From FEN-1088 sp031407985 (GTDB taxonomy: Bacteria > Myxococcota_A > Polyangia > Fen-1088): a stretch of 64,000 nt of DNA. A program made the translations under genes and the position numbers. Positions 36,853 to 46,616 of the stretch are shown here, in pieces (position 1 is the first letter of the stretch; each line of letters starts with the position of its first letter). The DNA is taken from the NCBI GenBank assembly GCA_031407985.1, contig JANOJB010000189.1:1-64000 (forward strand). The letters are read 5' to 3'. Below the pieces are notes generated by a model. The model did not search any database, had not been told where the DNA came from, and was given only the letters and a program-made list of their open reading frames with translations.

Positions 36853-38790
36853 CTAAAGCTCGATCTGCGTGCCGATTTCCACCACTCGGTTGGGCGGCAG
36901 CGCGAAAAAATCGGACGCCGCGCGCGAATTGCGCGACAGAAAACGAAACAGGCGTTTGCGCCAAAACGACAGGTTGCGATCCCGGACCAGGACCAGGGTC
37001 TCACGGCCAACGTAGTAGCTGGTGTCACCCGAGTTCACCTTCAACCCGTCTCGGACGCACAGGCGCAACAACTCGGGCACATCGGGTGTTTCCATGAATC
37101 CGTAGTGCGCGGTCATGGCCCAAAAACCGTAGCCGAAATTCTTAAAATGAATGCGCTGTCCCTCGGCGACCTCAGGCACGGTGTCGGTCGCGATACACAG
37201 GATAACCACCTGTTCGTGCAGGACCTTGTTGTGCTTGAAATGGTGCAACAACACGTTCGGGATCCCGCGCCGGGTCGAGGTCAGGAACACCGCCGTACCC
37301 TTCACGCGCGGCGGCTTGCTGCGTTCGACGTCCGCGATGAACAGCTCGATCGGCAATGTCTGCGACGAGATCTTGGCCCCCAACACGCCCCGACCTCGTT
37401 TCCAGGTCGTCATGACCGCGAACACGCCCGTCGCGATCACCAAGGGGAACCAGCCACCACTGGCAATCTTCGTTACGCATGCGGCGAAAAACGCCAGATC
37501 GAACAGCAAGAATAAGGCGACCAATCCACCGGCACGCCACACGCTCCAGTTCCAGCGTTCGCGCGCGACGAAGAAGAACAACACCGAAGTGATGGCCATC
37601 GTGCCCGTGACCGCGATGCCGTACGCGTGCGCCAACCGGCCTGACTCCTGAAAACCCAGAACCAACAACACGCAGGAAACCATCAGCAGGCCGTTGACCT
37701 CTGGGATGTAGATCTGTCCCTCGGTTTTTCCCGACGTGTGAACGATGGTCATCCGCGGCGCGTATCCCAATTGAATCGCCTGACGGGTCAGCGAGAAAGC
37801 CCCCGAAATCAACGCCTGTGACGCGACCACGGCCGCAATCGTGGCAATCGCGACCATCGGATACAGCCAGCCGCTGGGAACCATCGCGTAGAACGGATTG
37901 GTGGCCTCCGGATGCTCCAGCAGCAGGGCTCCCTGACCGAAGTAGTTGATCAGCAGCGCTGGAAATACCACCGCGTACCAGGCCACCTTGATCGCGCGAC
38001 GCCCGAAATGCCCCATGTCCGCGTACAGGGCCTCGCCGCCGGTGATGCACAGAACGACGGAACCAAGGACCAGGAAACCGTGAACACCGTGGTGGGCGAA
38101 AAAGCGGAAAGCGTGAATCGGATTGATCGCGTGCAGCACCTCGGGATGCCTGATCACGTGGGGCAATCCGGCGGCCGCAATCGCCCCGAACCAGATGAAC
38201 GTCACCGCCCCGAACACCGTACCGATACCGCCGGTGCCCCGTTTTTGAACCAGGAATAGCGCGATCAGAATCGCGCAGGTAAGGGGCACCACCACGGGAT
38301 TGAACGTCTTGGTGGCCACCGCCAACCCCTCGACCGCCGACAGCACCGAAATCGCGGGGGTGATCATGCCGTCGCCGTACAAAAGCGCAGCGCCGAACAG
38401 ACCAAGGAACGCCAGGCCAAGCGCGCGCTTACCGGCGTCAGACCGCGCGGGCCGGGCGACCAAAGCCAACAGCGCCAACACCCCACCTTCGCCCTGATTG
38501 TCGGCGCGGGTGACGAACAGAAGGTATTTGATCGAGATGACCAGGGTCAGTGACCAGAAGACCAGCGACAGGATCCCCAGGATATTGTCGGGCGTGGGGC
38601 CGACCCCGTGTGGGGCCGTCACGCACTCACGAATGGCGTACAGAGGCGAGGTGCCAATGTCGCCGTAGACCACGCCCAGCGCCCCGAGGGCCAGCTTGCG
38701 CAGATCGGCGCCGCGCGCGTGGGCCGCGGTGTGGGTGCCGGTGACCGTCGGAATATTCTCCGGCACGGGAGCAGCAGGTTGGATCGTCAT
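36853..38790 (-). CDS. kup: Kup-family potassium uptake transporter (copy 1)
   Basis: 645 residues, close to the ~620 of E. coli Kup. The family signature GALGVVYGDIGTSPLYA is near residue 35; about twelve membrane helices cover residues 30-460 (LGLAFLGLFGAALLYGDGMI, VMFLV-type helices). The cytosolic C-terminal domain follows (VFLTSTRRGIPNVLLHHFKHNK, FGYGFWAMTAHYGFMETPDVP). It imports K+ with protons across the inner membrane. It lies 15 bp downstream of a second kup in the same direction. Confidence 0.93.
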   Translation of the reverse strand: MTIQPAAPVPENIPTVTGTHTAAHARGADLRKLALGALGVVYGDIGTSPLYAIRECVTAPHGVGPTPDNILGILSLVFWSLTLVISIKYLLFVTRADNQGEGGVLALLALVARPARSDAGKRALGLAFLGLFGAALLYGDGMITPAISVLSAVEGLAVATKTFNPVVVPLTCAILIALFLVQKRGTGGIGTVFGAVTFIWFGAIAAAGLPHVIRHPEVLHAINPIHAFRFFAHHGVHGFLVLGSVVLCITGGEALYADMGHFGRRAIKVAWYAVVFPALLINYFGQGALLLEHPEATNPFYAMVPSGWLYPMVAIATIAAVVASQALISGAFSLTRQAIQLGYAPRMTIVHTSGKTEGQIYIPEVNGLLMVSCVLLVLGFQESGRLAHAYGIAVTGTMAITSVLFFFVARERWNWSVWRAGGLVALFLLFDLAFFAACVTKIASGGWFPLVIATGVFAVMTTWKRGRGVLGAKISSQTLPIELFIADVERSKPPRVKGTAVFLTSTRRGIPNVLLHHFKHNKVLHEQVVILCIATDTVPEVAEGQRIHFKNFGYGFWAMTAHYGFMETPDVPELLRLCVRDGLKVNSGDTSYYVGRETLVLVRDRNLSFWRKRLFRFLSRNSRAASDFFALPPNRVVEIGTQIEL

Positions 38791-38805
38791 CGCGACACCG
38801 AATCC

Positions 38806-40785
38806 CTACAGTTCCACCTGCGTCCCGATCTCGACGACCCGGTTTGGCGGGATCGAGAAGAAATCGGTCGCCGAACGCGAGTTGCGCGACAGGAAGCGAA
38901 AGATGCGCTTGCGCCACGACGCAAGACTTCGGTCCCGGTCCTTGGTCGGAACCAGGGTTTCACGGCCGAGGAAGTAGCTGGTTTCGGATTCGTCCAGGCG
39001 CAACCCCGACGCGCCGCAGTTCCGAAGCACCTCCGGTACGTTCGGTGTCTCCATGAATCCGTAGTGCGCGGTCACCCCCCAAAATCCCTGGCCGAAATTC
39101 TTAAAGCGAATCCGCCCGGCCTTCTTCACCTCGGGTATCTCGTCGGTCACGATCGACAGCAGCACCACCTGTTCGTGCAGGATCTTGTTGTGCTTGAAGT
39201 GATGCAGCAAAACATTCGGAATGCCGCGCCGGGTGGATGTCAGGAAGACCGCCGTGCCCTTGACCCGGTGCGGGCGATTGATCTCGATGTCGGCGATGAA
39301 CACCTCGACGGGCAGAGTCTCGGAGAAAATTCGTTTCGCCAGGATCTCGCGGCCCCGTTTCCAGGTGGTCATGATGGTGAAGACCGTGGTGGCAACGACC
39401 AGTGGAAACCAACCACCGGTCACGATCTTGGCCAGACACGAAACAAACAGCGCCAAATCGAACACCAGGAACACCGCCAGCAGGCTGGCCGCGCGCCACA
39501 ACGGCCAATTCCAGCGGTCACGCGCAACGAAGAAAAACAGCGTCGCCGTGATCGCCATCGTCGCGGTCATCGCGATTCCGTACGTGTCGGCCAAACGCGT
39601 GGATTCCCGCGCCGCCAGCACCAACGCCAGACAGGCGACCATCAGAATGCCGTTAACCTCGGGAATGTAGATCTGACCTTCGGTCTTCCCGGACGTATGA
39701 ACGATCGTCACGCGCGGGGCGTATCCCAGTTGAACCGCCTGGCGCGTGATCGAAAACGCACCTGAAATCAGGGCTTGCGACGCCACCACCGCCGCGAACG
39801 TGGCAACCGCCACCATCGGGTAAAGCCACCCCGCCGGCACCAGCGCGAAGAAGGGATTCTGGGTGTTCGGAAGTTCCAGCAGCAACGCCCCTTGACCGAA
39901 GTAGTTCAGGAGCAAACACGGCATGACCACCGCGTACCACGCCAGCGTGATCGCGCGACGACCAAAATGACCCATGTCCGCGTACAACGCCTCGGCACCG
40001 GTGATGCACAAAACCACCGATCCCAGAACCAGAAAGCCGTGCTGGCCGTGGTTCGCGAAAAATCGAACCGCGTGAATCGGATTCACCGCGGCCAAAATTT
40101 CGGGACGCCTGATCACCCAGGGCAGTCCCGTGGCGGCGATCGATATGAACCAAACCAGCGTGACCGGCCCGAACACGGCGCCAATTCCCGCCGTGCCACG
40201 CCGCTGAACCAAAAACAACACGACCAGGATCACCAGGGTGATCGGCACGACGTATGGCGAAAACGCCAACGTCGCGACCCCCAGCCCCTCGACGGCGGAG
40301 AGAACCGATATTGCCGGCGTGATCATGCCGTCGCCGTACAACAACGACGCACCGAACAACGCCATGAAGCCCAGCACCAGGTTGCGGCGGCGGTTCGCTG
40401 TCTGGCCCGGCTTCTGGCCCGGCTTCAAAACCAGCGCCATCAAGGCCAACACCCCGCCCTCCCCGCCGTTGTCGGCCCGCATGACGAACCGCAGGTATTT
40501 GACGGTCACCACCATCGTCAACGCCCAGAAGACCAGCGACAGGACACCAAGGATGTTCTCGGGCGTGACACCGACGCCGTGAGGTGGCGTCACGCACTGG
40601 CGAATCGCGTACAGCGGGGACGTTCCGATATCGCCGTAGACAACGCCCAGCGCGCCCAACGCCAGCTTGCCCACATCCTTGCCGCGCGCATGAGCGGCGG
40701 TGTGGGGCATCGAAACAATCGGCGGCACCGCTTCTGAAACGGCGGCGCCGGCGGATGGGGCCGGGGAACTGGGAGTCGGATTCAT
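38806..40785 (-). CDS. kup: Kup-family potassium uptake transporter (copy 2)
   Basis: 659 residues from the ATG at 40785, which follows CCTCCAGGA; an upstream in-frame start is possible. It has the same signature (GALGVVYGDIGTSPLYA), helix pattern and C-terminal domain as the downstream copy, with long shared blocks, so the two arose by tandem duplication. The differences are concentrated in the N-terminal tail (TPSSPAPSAGAAVSE) and loops. Probably the promoter-proximal gene of the leftward kup-kup-secreted-sigma-antisigma block. Confidence 0.93.
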   Translation of the reverse strand: MNPTPSSPAPSAGAAVSEAVPPIVSMPHTAAHARGKDVGKLALGALGVVYGDIGTSPLYAIRQCVTPPHGVGVTPENILGVLSLVFWALTMVVTVKYLRFVMRADNGGEGGVLALMALVLKPGQKPGQTANRRRNLVLGFMALFGASLLYGDGMITPAISVLSAVEGLGVATLAFSPYVVPITLVILVVLFLVQRRGTAGIGAVFGPVTLVWFISIAATGLPWVIRRPEILAAVNPIHAVRFFANHGQHGFLVLGSVVLCITGAEALYADMGHFGRRAITLAWYAVVMPCLLLNYFGQGALLLELPNTQNPFFALVPAGWLYPMVAVATFAAVVASQALISGAFSITRQAVQLGYAPRVTIVHTSGKTEGQIYIPEVNGILMVACLALVLAARESTRLADTYGIAMTATMAITATLFFFVARDRWNWPLWRAASLLAVFLVFDLALFVSCLAKIVTGGWFPLVVATTVFTIMTTWKRGREILAKRIFSETLPVEVFIADIEINRPHRVKGTAVFLTSTRRGIPNVLLHHFKHNKILHEQVVLLSIVTDEIPEVKKAGRIRFKNFGQGFWGVTAHYGFMETPNVPEVLRNCGASGLRLDESETSYFLGRETLVPTKDRDRSLASWRKRIFRFLSRNSRSATDFFSIPPNRVVEIGTQVEL

Positions 40786-41248
40786 TCCTGGAGGTGAGGC
40801 GGACCAAGCCAGCCTCGACGAACCCAACCTGGATTGGGGCTTTCGCCGTTGTCTCGGGCGGTAAGTTAGTCGAAACGCCGACCAATGAAAGAGCCAATTG
40901 GCCGTGTCCGAACTGTTCGACTGAACGGCGAATGCGTCGCGTTATTATGAGGCCCGTTCTCGCAGGCGGGAGGCCGGTGGTTTTTTTGTTCTCGGCCACG
41001 AAGGTTGCGGCCCCTGCCGCCCCTTGTTTGGCCGGGCGGCTCAGCTGTTTTGTTCCGTCCACCGTCTCCTCCTGTTCCGGGAGTTGGGGGACCCCCAGGA
41101 CTGGAGGAGGCGGGGTGTTTCCCGGTCGCCTGAACGGACCTGCGGCGGCGTTGTCCTGGCGCGAGGCGGCTCAAGCACCCCCTTACCGCGTGAGCGCAGG
41201 TGGCCTTTGCGGCTTGCCTAGACTTTGGTGGACTGGGAAGGTCCGCTC
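40786..41248. other. Divergent intergenic region
   Basis: It lies between the leftward kup block and the rightward DUF1080 genes, so promoters for both should be here. A GC-rich run followed by seven Ts at about 40980-40986 resembles a terminator but has no clear stem. No gene is seen. Confidence 0.4.
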
Positions 41249-42439
41249 ATGCGCTTTTCGTGTCGTCGCGGGACAGGTGAACGCGCCGTGAAGTTCGGTT
41301 TCCGTTTGCTGGTGGCCGTCACGGTCGCCGGCGGGGCCGCCTGCTCGGGCGGAACAGCGGATCCCGCTCCCGGCACCGGCGGCGTACCCGGGGGTGGATC
41401 TGGGGGCAGCGCAACGGGCAGCGGCGGCGCGGGCAGCGGCGGCGCGTCCACGGTCGGCTCGGGCGGAACAACCGTCACGGGAACCGGCGGGACGACAACC
41501 ACCGGTTCGGGTGGCAGCGCGACCGGAGGCACGACGACGCCAGGAACCGGCGGCGCGGTATCGCCGGGCTCGGGCGGATCTGGAACCGGGGGCGCCGCTT
41601 CGGGTGGCGCCGCGGGCGGACGAAGCGGAACCGGCGGTGCTGCTTCGGGTGGCGCTGCGGGCGGCGGCGCCGGAACAGGTGGAGCAGCGGGCGGTCCGCC
41701 CATCGTCGACCTGTTCAACGGAACGGATCTGACAGGCTGGATCGCGAACCGAGAACCCCCGGCGGCGAACCAGTCGGCGACACCCGGGACTGTGCTGTCA
41801 ACGGCCGAGGCGCTTCAGATCTTCAAGGTCGAGAACGGAACGATACGCGTTTACGGGGACGCCGCCGCGACGGTGCGCCAGTATCGACATTCGTTGATCA
41901 CCAGCAGGTCGTACAGTCGCTACAACTTTTGGCTTGAATACAAATGGGGCACCAAGACGTTTCCGCCCTACGCCAATGTGACCACGTACCCGCGCGATGC
42001 CGGGATTCTGTTCAATGTCCACGGTGATCTCACACAGGTGTGGCCATCGTCGGTTGAATTCCAGGTCAAGGACGGCACGGTCGGAGATATTTTCGCCCTT
42101 CTGGCGCGATGCACGTCCCTTGCTGCGGGGGGCACCGGGACCTCATTCGTGGATACGACCGCCGGCGGAACGATGAAGGTCATCAATGGTTCCGGCGGCA
42201 ATGCACGGCATATGCGCGCCGCCGGTTTGACCAACCTGGAGATCCCCAACGATTGGAACTCGGTTCAGTTGCAAGCCGACGCTGGCGCCGCCGTTTTCAT
42301 CGTCAACGGGCGCGTCGTGAACAAGGTTCTGGGTTCCATGACAAGTTCGGGCGCCGCGGTGACAGCCGGTCCCATCGCCCTGCAGGCCGAACACGCCGAA
42401 GTTTTCTACCGCAACATTCGCATCCAGGTCCTTCCATGA
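41249..42439 (+). CDS. DUF1080 (3-keto-disaccharide hydrolase-type) lipoprotein, first of a pair
   Basis: 396 residues. The ATG at 41249 gives a signal peptide (MRFSCRRGTG..., hydrophobic core VAVTVAGG) ending in a lipobox-like GGAAC; a GTG at 41288 is the alternative. Residues ~35-150 are a Gly/Ser/Thr linker (TGSGGAGSGGAST). The C-terminal jelly-roll begins with VDLFNGTDLTGWIANR, the hallmark opening of DUF1080, and continues with VWPSSVEFQVKDG and a final strand VFYRNIRIQVLP. Members act on sugars or bind them. Its stop overlaps the next gene's ATG (ATGA). Confidence 0.8.
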   Translation: MRFSCRRGTGERAVKFGFRLLVAVTVAGGAACSGGTADPAPGTGGVPGGGSGGSATGSGGAGSGGASTVGSGGTTVTGTGGTTTTGSGGSATGGTTTPGTGGAVSPGSGGSGTGGAASGGAAGGRSGTGGAASGGAAGGGAGTGGAAGGPPIVDLFNGTDLTGWIANREPPAANQSATPGTVLSTAEALQIFKVENGTIRVYGDAAATVRQYRHSLITSRSYSRYNFWLEYKWGTKTFPPYANVTTYPRDAGILFNVHGDLTQVWPSSVEFQVKDGTVGDIFALLARCTSLAAGGTGTSFVDTTAGGTMKVINGSGGNARHMRAAGLTNLEIPNDWNSVQLQADAGAAVFIVNGRVVNKVLGSMTSSGAAVTAGPIALQAEHAEVFYRNIRIQVLP

Positions 42440-43545
42440 GGTTCTCAATGATCAATTCGTCTCCGGTCGGGTTCAACTTCGCGGGCACCTTGTTGATGTT
42501 GGCCGCCGCGTTCGGGTTGGGCGCATCCTTGATCGCCTGCACACCGGCAACCGCGGATCCGCCGGGGGTCGATGCCTCCACGTTGGGGACTGGTGGAAAC
42601 ACGGCAAGTGGCTCGGGGGGAACAACCGCCGCGGGTTCGGGCGGCAATACCACCACCGGTTCAGGCGGGACCACCACCACCGGTTCAGGCGGCAATACCA
42701 CCACCGGTTCGGGCGGCACCACCACGGGTTCCGGCGGCACCACCACCGGTTCGGGCGGCACCACGACCGGTTCGGGCGGCACCACCACCGGTTCAGGCGG
42801 CACCACCACCACCGGTTCGGGCGGCCGCACGGGGACCGGAGGCACCACCGTCGCCACGGGCGGTGCCACCGGCACGGGCGGCAGGGCCGGCACGGGCGGA
42901 GCCGGGGGGGCGACCGCGACCACGGGATGCCCGTGGCAGACGCAGGCGGGAAAGATCGTGCTGTTCGACGGCACGAACATGGATCAGTGGAAAAATCTGA
43001 GAACGGGCGCGGCGTCACACTGGCGGCTGATCCCCGGTGAGTTGGCCATGGAGGTGGTGCCCGCCGAGCCCCCCACCGATCTGCAGACCAAGATGAAATT
43101 CGAGAATCTGTGCGTTCACGTCGAGTACCTAACGCCCATGTACCCGTCCAACGTCACCGGGCAATCGCGGGGCAACAGCGGCGTGTACCTGAAGAGCGCC
43201 TACGAAATTCAGATCCTGGATTCGATTGGCCAGGCCCCCGCCATCGACAGCTGCGGCGCTGTCTACAGCGTCAAGGCCCCTCTCACGATCGCGTGCAACA
43301 TGGAACTGGTCTGGAACACCCTCGAGATCGAATTCAAGGCGTCCGAGTGGAGCGGGACAACGAAAACCAAGAACGCGGTCATGGTGTCCGCGACCCTCAA
43401 TGGAAAGCTTGTTCAACAGAATGTGGATCTGAATGTCAACGTCACCCAAGCCGGACAGCAGGACCTTCCCGGACCGCAGTCGCTGATGTTGCAGGACCAC
43501 CGCAATCTGGTGCGCTTCCGCAATATCTGGGTGATTCCCCGCTAA
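42436..43545 (+). CDS. DUF1080-type lipoprotein with Thr/Ser/Gly repeat linker, second of a pair
   Basis: 369 residues, translationally coupled to the preceding gene. A signal peptide ends with lipobox SLIAC (Cys near residue 35). Residues ~55-150 are a repeat linker of GSGGTTT units. The C-terminal domain opens with IVLFDGTNMDQWKN and contains GNSGVYLKSAYEIQILDS, typical DUF1080 strands, ending RNLVRFRNIWVIPR. The tandem pair may act on related oligosaccharides. The linker DNA is unusually repetitive. Confidence 0.8.
   Translation: MRFSMINSSPVGFNFAGTLLMLAAAFGLGASLIACTPATADPPGVDASTLGTGGNTASGSGGTTAAGSGGNTTTGSGGTTTTGSGGNTTTGSGGTTTGSGGTTTGSGGTTTGSGGTTTGSGGTTTTGSGGRTGTGGTTVATGGATGTGGRAGTGGAGGATATTGCPWQTQAGKIVLFDGTNMDQWKNLRTGAASHWRLIPGELAMEVVPAEPPTDLQTKMKFENLCVHVEYLTPMYPSNVTGQSRGNSGVYLKSAYEIQILDSIGQAPAIDSCGAVYSVKAPLTIACNMELVWNTLEIEFKASEWSGTTKTKNAVMVSATLNGKLVQQNVDLNVNVTQAGQQDLPGPQSLMLQDHRNLVRFRNIWVIPR
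42611..42840 (+). repeat. Coding tandem repeat, 21-24 bp unit
   Basis: About ten near-identical units of the form GGTTCGGGCGGCACCACCACC encode GSGGTTT or GSGGTTTT/GSGGNTTT. The DNA identity between units, not only the amino acids, is high, pointing to recent expansion by slippage or unequal exchange within the lipoprotein linker. Confidence 0.85.
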
Positions 43546-43679
43546 CGGCACGCGCGGGTTCGTCCGACCGTCAGAGCCGAAGCCGCCGAGGCGGAGACCT
43601 TGCGGCGTTGCGGTCGGTCAAACGATCCACGAGCCCGTTCGTGTCATCGCCGACCGAAACAGAGCGAAAGGACCAACGG

Positions 43680-45014
43680 ATGACCCTTGGAACGAAATCG
43701 ACAGCCGCGCTTGCAGGTGGCGTTGTCGCGACGCTGTTGCTGGGAACGAAGCCAGCGATGGGACAAATACCACTGCTGAAGGATCCCGGAGGGTGGCAGC
43801 TGACCACGGACGGCCGCGTGAATACTTTCATCAGTGTTGCCAGCGGTACGGGCCTGCCGGACCAGCCTGACTTCATCGGCGCCGGAACGTCCGACACGCA
43901 GGATGCGACCAACGGTCTGCATTCCACGCGGGTCCGCGGCGGTTTTATCCCCAACATCCTGGGATTCACCCTGCAAAAGGAGATCAGCCCGAACTTCAAA
44001 GTCAGCACGAGGGTCGCGTTGTGGATGAACATCGGGGGCAGTCGCACCAAGAACATCTCCGCGCTGGTTGATCCGCGAGAGCTGTACGGCAAGGTCGAGG
44101 GCAACTGGGGCAGCGTCCTGGCCGGCAGCGCCCTGGCCCTGTTTGGTCGCGGAGGAATCCTGCTGGACGCGCAGATCGCGCACAACTACGGCCTTGGGTA
44201 TCCGTGTTCGATCAAGGACGCTTCCGGCGGTGCGTGCGGCATGGTGGCGTTCGGCGCGCCTTTTCCCGGATTCGAACCCGGGTTGGTCTACGCCACGCCC
44301 ACCGTCGGCGGTTTTCAGGTTTCGGTCGGAGTCTATGATCCCGCGACCATCGGCAACGCCACGTTGAACCGTGCCCCCCTGCCCCGCATCGAGGGTGAGC
44401 TGAAGTTCGATTTCAAAGACAGGTTTCGCGTGTTCACCAGCGGCTTCTGGCAGGTGTTGGAAGGCACGGTCAGTGCTCTGGATCCGGCCACCGGAATGAC
44501 GTACCTGAAAAACCTGCACACCGACGCGTGGGGAGGCCAGGCCGGCGCCATGGCGACCTTCGGCCCTGTGATGCTGGGGGGCGCGGCCTTCCAGGGCGCG
44601 GGATTCAGCCCCATCACGTACGTGGACGAACATCAGATCGCCGCCGACAGCACCGGGGTCCTGCGCAAATCGCGTGGCGCGTTCGGCCTGCTGGCCCTGT
44701 TGATCAACGCGGCGAATATGAAGGTCGCCGGCGGCATGGGCGTGTTGCAGATCGACAAGAATCAGAACGACACCGGTGCCATCGGCCCCGCGGGTGAGGC
44801 GGCCAACCCACGGGTGCTGCGACAGAATCTGGGCACCACGGTGGGCGTCTACCAGACCACGGGTCCGGTGCATTTCGCCCTGGAATACTTTCGCGCGCAA
44901 CACACCTGGTATGACCGCGGCATCCCGAACGCGGCGGATCCAACCCTGATCGATGTCGTGACGCCCAAACAGGTCGTGAACTTCGTGAACGCCGGCATGA
45001 CGATCGCCTGGTAA
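43680..45014 (+). CDS. Outer-membrane porin-like beta-barrel protein
   Basis: 444 residues; the ATG at 43680 follows AAAGGACCAACGG. The signal peptide ends near residue 28 (TKPAMGQ). The mature part alternates amphipathic strands (GWQLTTDGRVNTFISVASG, FKVSTRVALWMNIGG, VHFALEYFRAQHTWY) and ends in aromatic Trp, as barrels recognised by the BAM complex do (AGMTIAW). The general plan resembles Gram-negative porins. The substrate is not evident; position downstream of two DUF1080 lipoproteins could suggest sugar uptake. Confidence 0.75.
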   Translation: MTLGTKSTAALAGGVVATLLLGTKPAMGQIPLLKDPGGWQLTTDGRVNTFISVASGTGLPDQPDFIGAGTSDTQDATNGLHSTRVRGGFIPNILGFTLQKEISPNFKVSTRVALWMNIGGSRTKNISALVDPRELYGKVEGNWGSVLAGSALALFGRGGILLDAQIAHNYGLGYPCSIKDASGGACGMVAFGAPFPGFEPGLVYATPTVGGFQVSVGVYDPATIGNATLNRAPLPRIEGELKFDFKDRFRVFTSGFWQVLEGTVSALDPATGMTYLKNLHTDAWGGQAGAMATFGPVMLGGAAFQGAGFSPITYVDEHQIAADSTGVLRKSRGAFGLLALLINAANMKVAGGMGVLQIDKNQNDTGAIGPAGEAANPRVLRQNLGTTVGVYQTTGPVHFALEYFRAQHTWYDRGIPNAADPTLIDVVTPKQVVNFVNAGMTIAW

Positions 45015-45092
45015 CAAAACCCGCGTCCACGTTCCGCCTGGCTGGCGAAGTTATCTGGCGGTTCGGTCCGGTGCCGGTGGTAGTCTGCGCCC

Positions 45093-45851
45093 GTGAAATG
45101 GAGCTACGGTCCCATCGGCGTGAAGGATCTCTTCACGCTGATCAATCTTCTGGGCGGGACCGTGGGTGTCTATTTCGTCCTGGAGGGACGATTCGAAACC
45201 GCAGGCTTGGCCGTGGTGCTGGGGTTCGTGTTCGGCGATGCGCTGGACGGCCTGGTGGCCCGGGCGACGAACACCTCCAATCGCTTCGGCGGCGCGCTGG
45301 ATTCCGAAACTGATCACCTGACCCAGGCGGTGGTTCCCGGAATCATCGTATTCGCCGTCTACCGGCATGGCGGCCACGGCGCCCTGGGGTTCGCGCTGAT
45401 GTCCGTCCTCATCGCGTGCGGCACCGTTCGGCACGCGCTGTTCGCCGTCGCGAAGATGGATGTTCCGCTGATGTACTGCGGCCTGCCCCGCACCGTCAGC
45501 GGATTCGCATCCATGTCGTTCGTGCTGTCGCAGTTTTTCTTCCGCGACAACCCCTGGGCATTCACGATGGGTGCCGTTCTGATCTCGACGCTGGCCATTG
45601 CTGGTGTTCTACCCATCCCGTACATGACCCACCGGGGCGCGCGCCGCATGCAAACCTACGTCAAGGTGTTCGTCGTTGGGGTTTTCATCTCGCCCGCGAT
45701 TGCGCTGTTCGTCCGGCGCGACCTGATGTTCGACGTGCTTTTCCTTTACATGATGGCCTATGCGCTGGGGGCCTGGATTCCGCTGCGGCGCGACGAGCGG
45801 AAGGACTTCTTCGAGCGCTACCGACGCTGGACCACGGAAGTCAGCCGGTAG
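45093..45851 (+). CDS. CDP-alcohol phosphatidyltransferase (phosphatidylserine synthase-like)
   Basis: 252 residues, GTG start. The family motif D-x2-D-G-x2-A-R-x8-G-x3-D-x3-D is complete: GDALDGLVARATNTSNRFGG followed by ALDSETD. Seven or so hydrophobic segments fill the rest. It transfers a phosphatidyl group from CDP-diacylglycerol to an alcohol at the inner membrane. The layout (motif near residue 50, ~250 residues) fits PssA-type enzymes, but the acceptor cannot be read from the sequence. Confidence 0.85.
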   Translation: MKWSYGPIGVKDLFTLINLLGGTVGVYFVLEGRFETAGLAVVLGFVFGDALDGLVARATNTSNRFGGALDSETDHLTQAVVPGIIVFAVYRHGGHGALGFALMSVLIACGTVRHALFAVAKMDVPLMYCGLPRTVSGFASMSFVLSQFFFRDNPWAFTMGAVLISTLAIAGVLPIPYMTHRGARRMQTYVKVFVVGVFISPAIALFVRRDLMFDVLFLYMMAYALGAWIPLRRDERKDFFERYRRWTTEVSR

Positions 45852-45884
45852 CCAGCCGACCGAACAGCCCGGTGGCCGCGTGAT

Positions 45885-46616
45885 TCACGTCGGCGCGATC
45901 CAATCGCCCGCGGTTGGTCGCAACACCAATTCGTGCGTCCACGCACCCCGTTCCTGGGCGTGAAGGTACGCGCAGGCGCGCGCGATCTCGTCCTGCGGTA
46001 TGCCCCGATCGGCTCCATTGCGCGCCAGCCAATCGCGGGTGCGGTCACTGGCAATGGCGCCATCGATCGGCAGGTACGCGACGTGAACGCCTTGCGGCCG
46101 CCATTCGCGCGCCGCCACCTGCACCAGCGCACGCAGCGCGTGTTGCGTCGCGCCCAGTGCGGCGAATCCGTCCTTCGTTCGGACGCCGGATGACGTTCCG
46201 ATCTGCAGAAAGGTCCCCGCCCCGCGTGCGATCAGCCGCGGCCCGACCGCCTTCAGAAGATTCCAGCTGCCGCGCACGTAGCTTTGATACCCCTGGTCCA
46301 ACTCCTGGTCGTCGATATCCAGCAGCGGCCGCGCGCCAAAACGCCCGCCGGCGGTCTGGGCGGCGACACACAGGTCGATGTCGGGGTGCGCGACGACGAC
46401 GGCGTCCAAAGACGATCGATCGGTCAGATCGCAGACGGCACCGACACCCTGTCCCCCCGCGGCATCGACATCGGCCACCAGCCGATCCACGTTGTCGCGC
46501 GTGCGCGCGGCGGCGATCACCCGCCACCCCCGCGCCGCGAAATGAAGCGCGATGGCGCGCCCCAAAGAGCGGACCCCGACCATCAACAAGGTGTTCGTGG
46601 CTTTGTTCGTGCCCAT
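45885..46616 (-). CDS. Short-chain dehydrogenase-like protein lacking the catalytic Tyr
   Basis: 243 residues from MGTNKATNTLLMVG; the longer frame to 46676 is less likely. The Rossmann start is altered (VGVRSLGRAIALHFAARGW instead of TGxxxGxG), and CDLTDRSSLDAV and IGTSSGV correspond to normal SDR strands. Where SDRs have Tyr-x3-Lys, it reads GFAALGATQHAL, so both catalytic residues are missing. The protein may bind a nucleotide without acting as a dehydrogenase, or catalyse a different reaction. Convergent with the phosphatidyltransferase gene. Confidence 0.75.
   Translation of the reverse strand: MGTNKATNTLLMVGVRSLGRAIALHFAARGWRVIAAARTRDNVDRLVADVDAAGGQGVGAVCDLTDRSSLDAVVVAHPDIDLCVAAQTAGGRFGARPLLDIDDQELDQGYQSYVRGSWNLLKAVGPRLIARGAGTFLQIGTSSGVRTKDGFAALGATQHALRALVQVAAREWRPQGVHVAYLPIDGAIASDRTRDWLARNGADRGIPQDEIARACAYLHAQERGAWTHELVLRPTAGDWIAPT

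Noticed and set aside
40980..40990. Rho-independent terminator
   Set aside because: The T-run is present but no stable stem precedes it and no plus-strand gene ends upstream.
42611..42840. CRISPR-like array
   Set aside because: The repeats are in frame, contiguous without spacers and encode a Gly/Ser/Thr linker of a lipoprotein.
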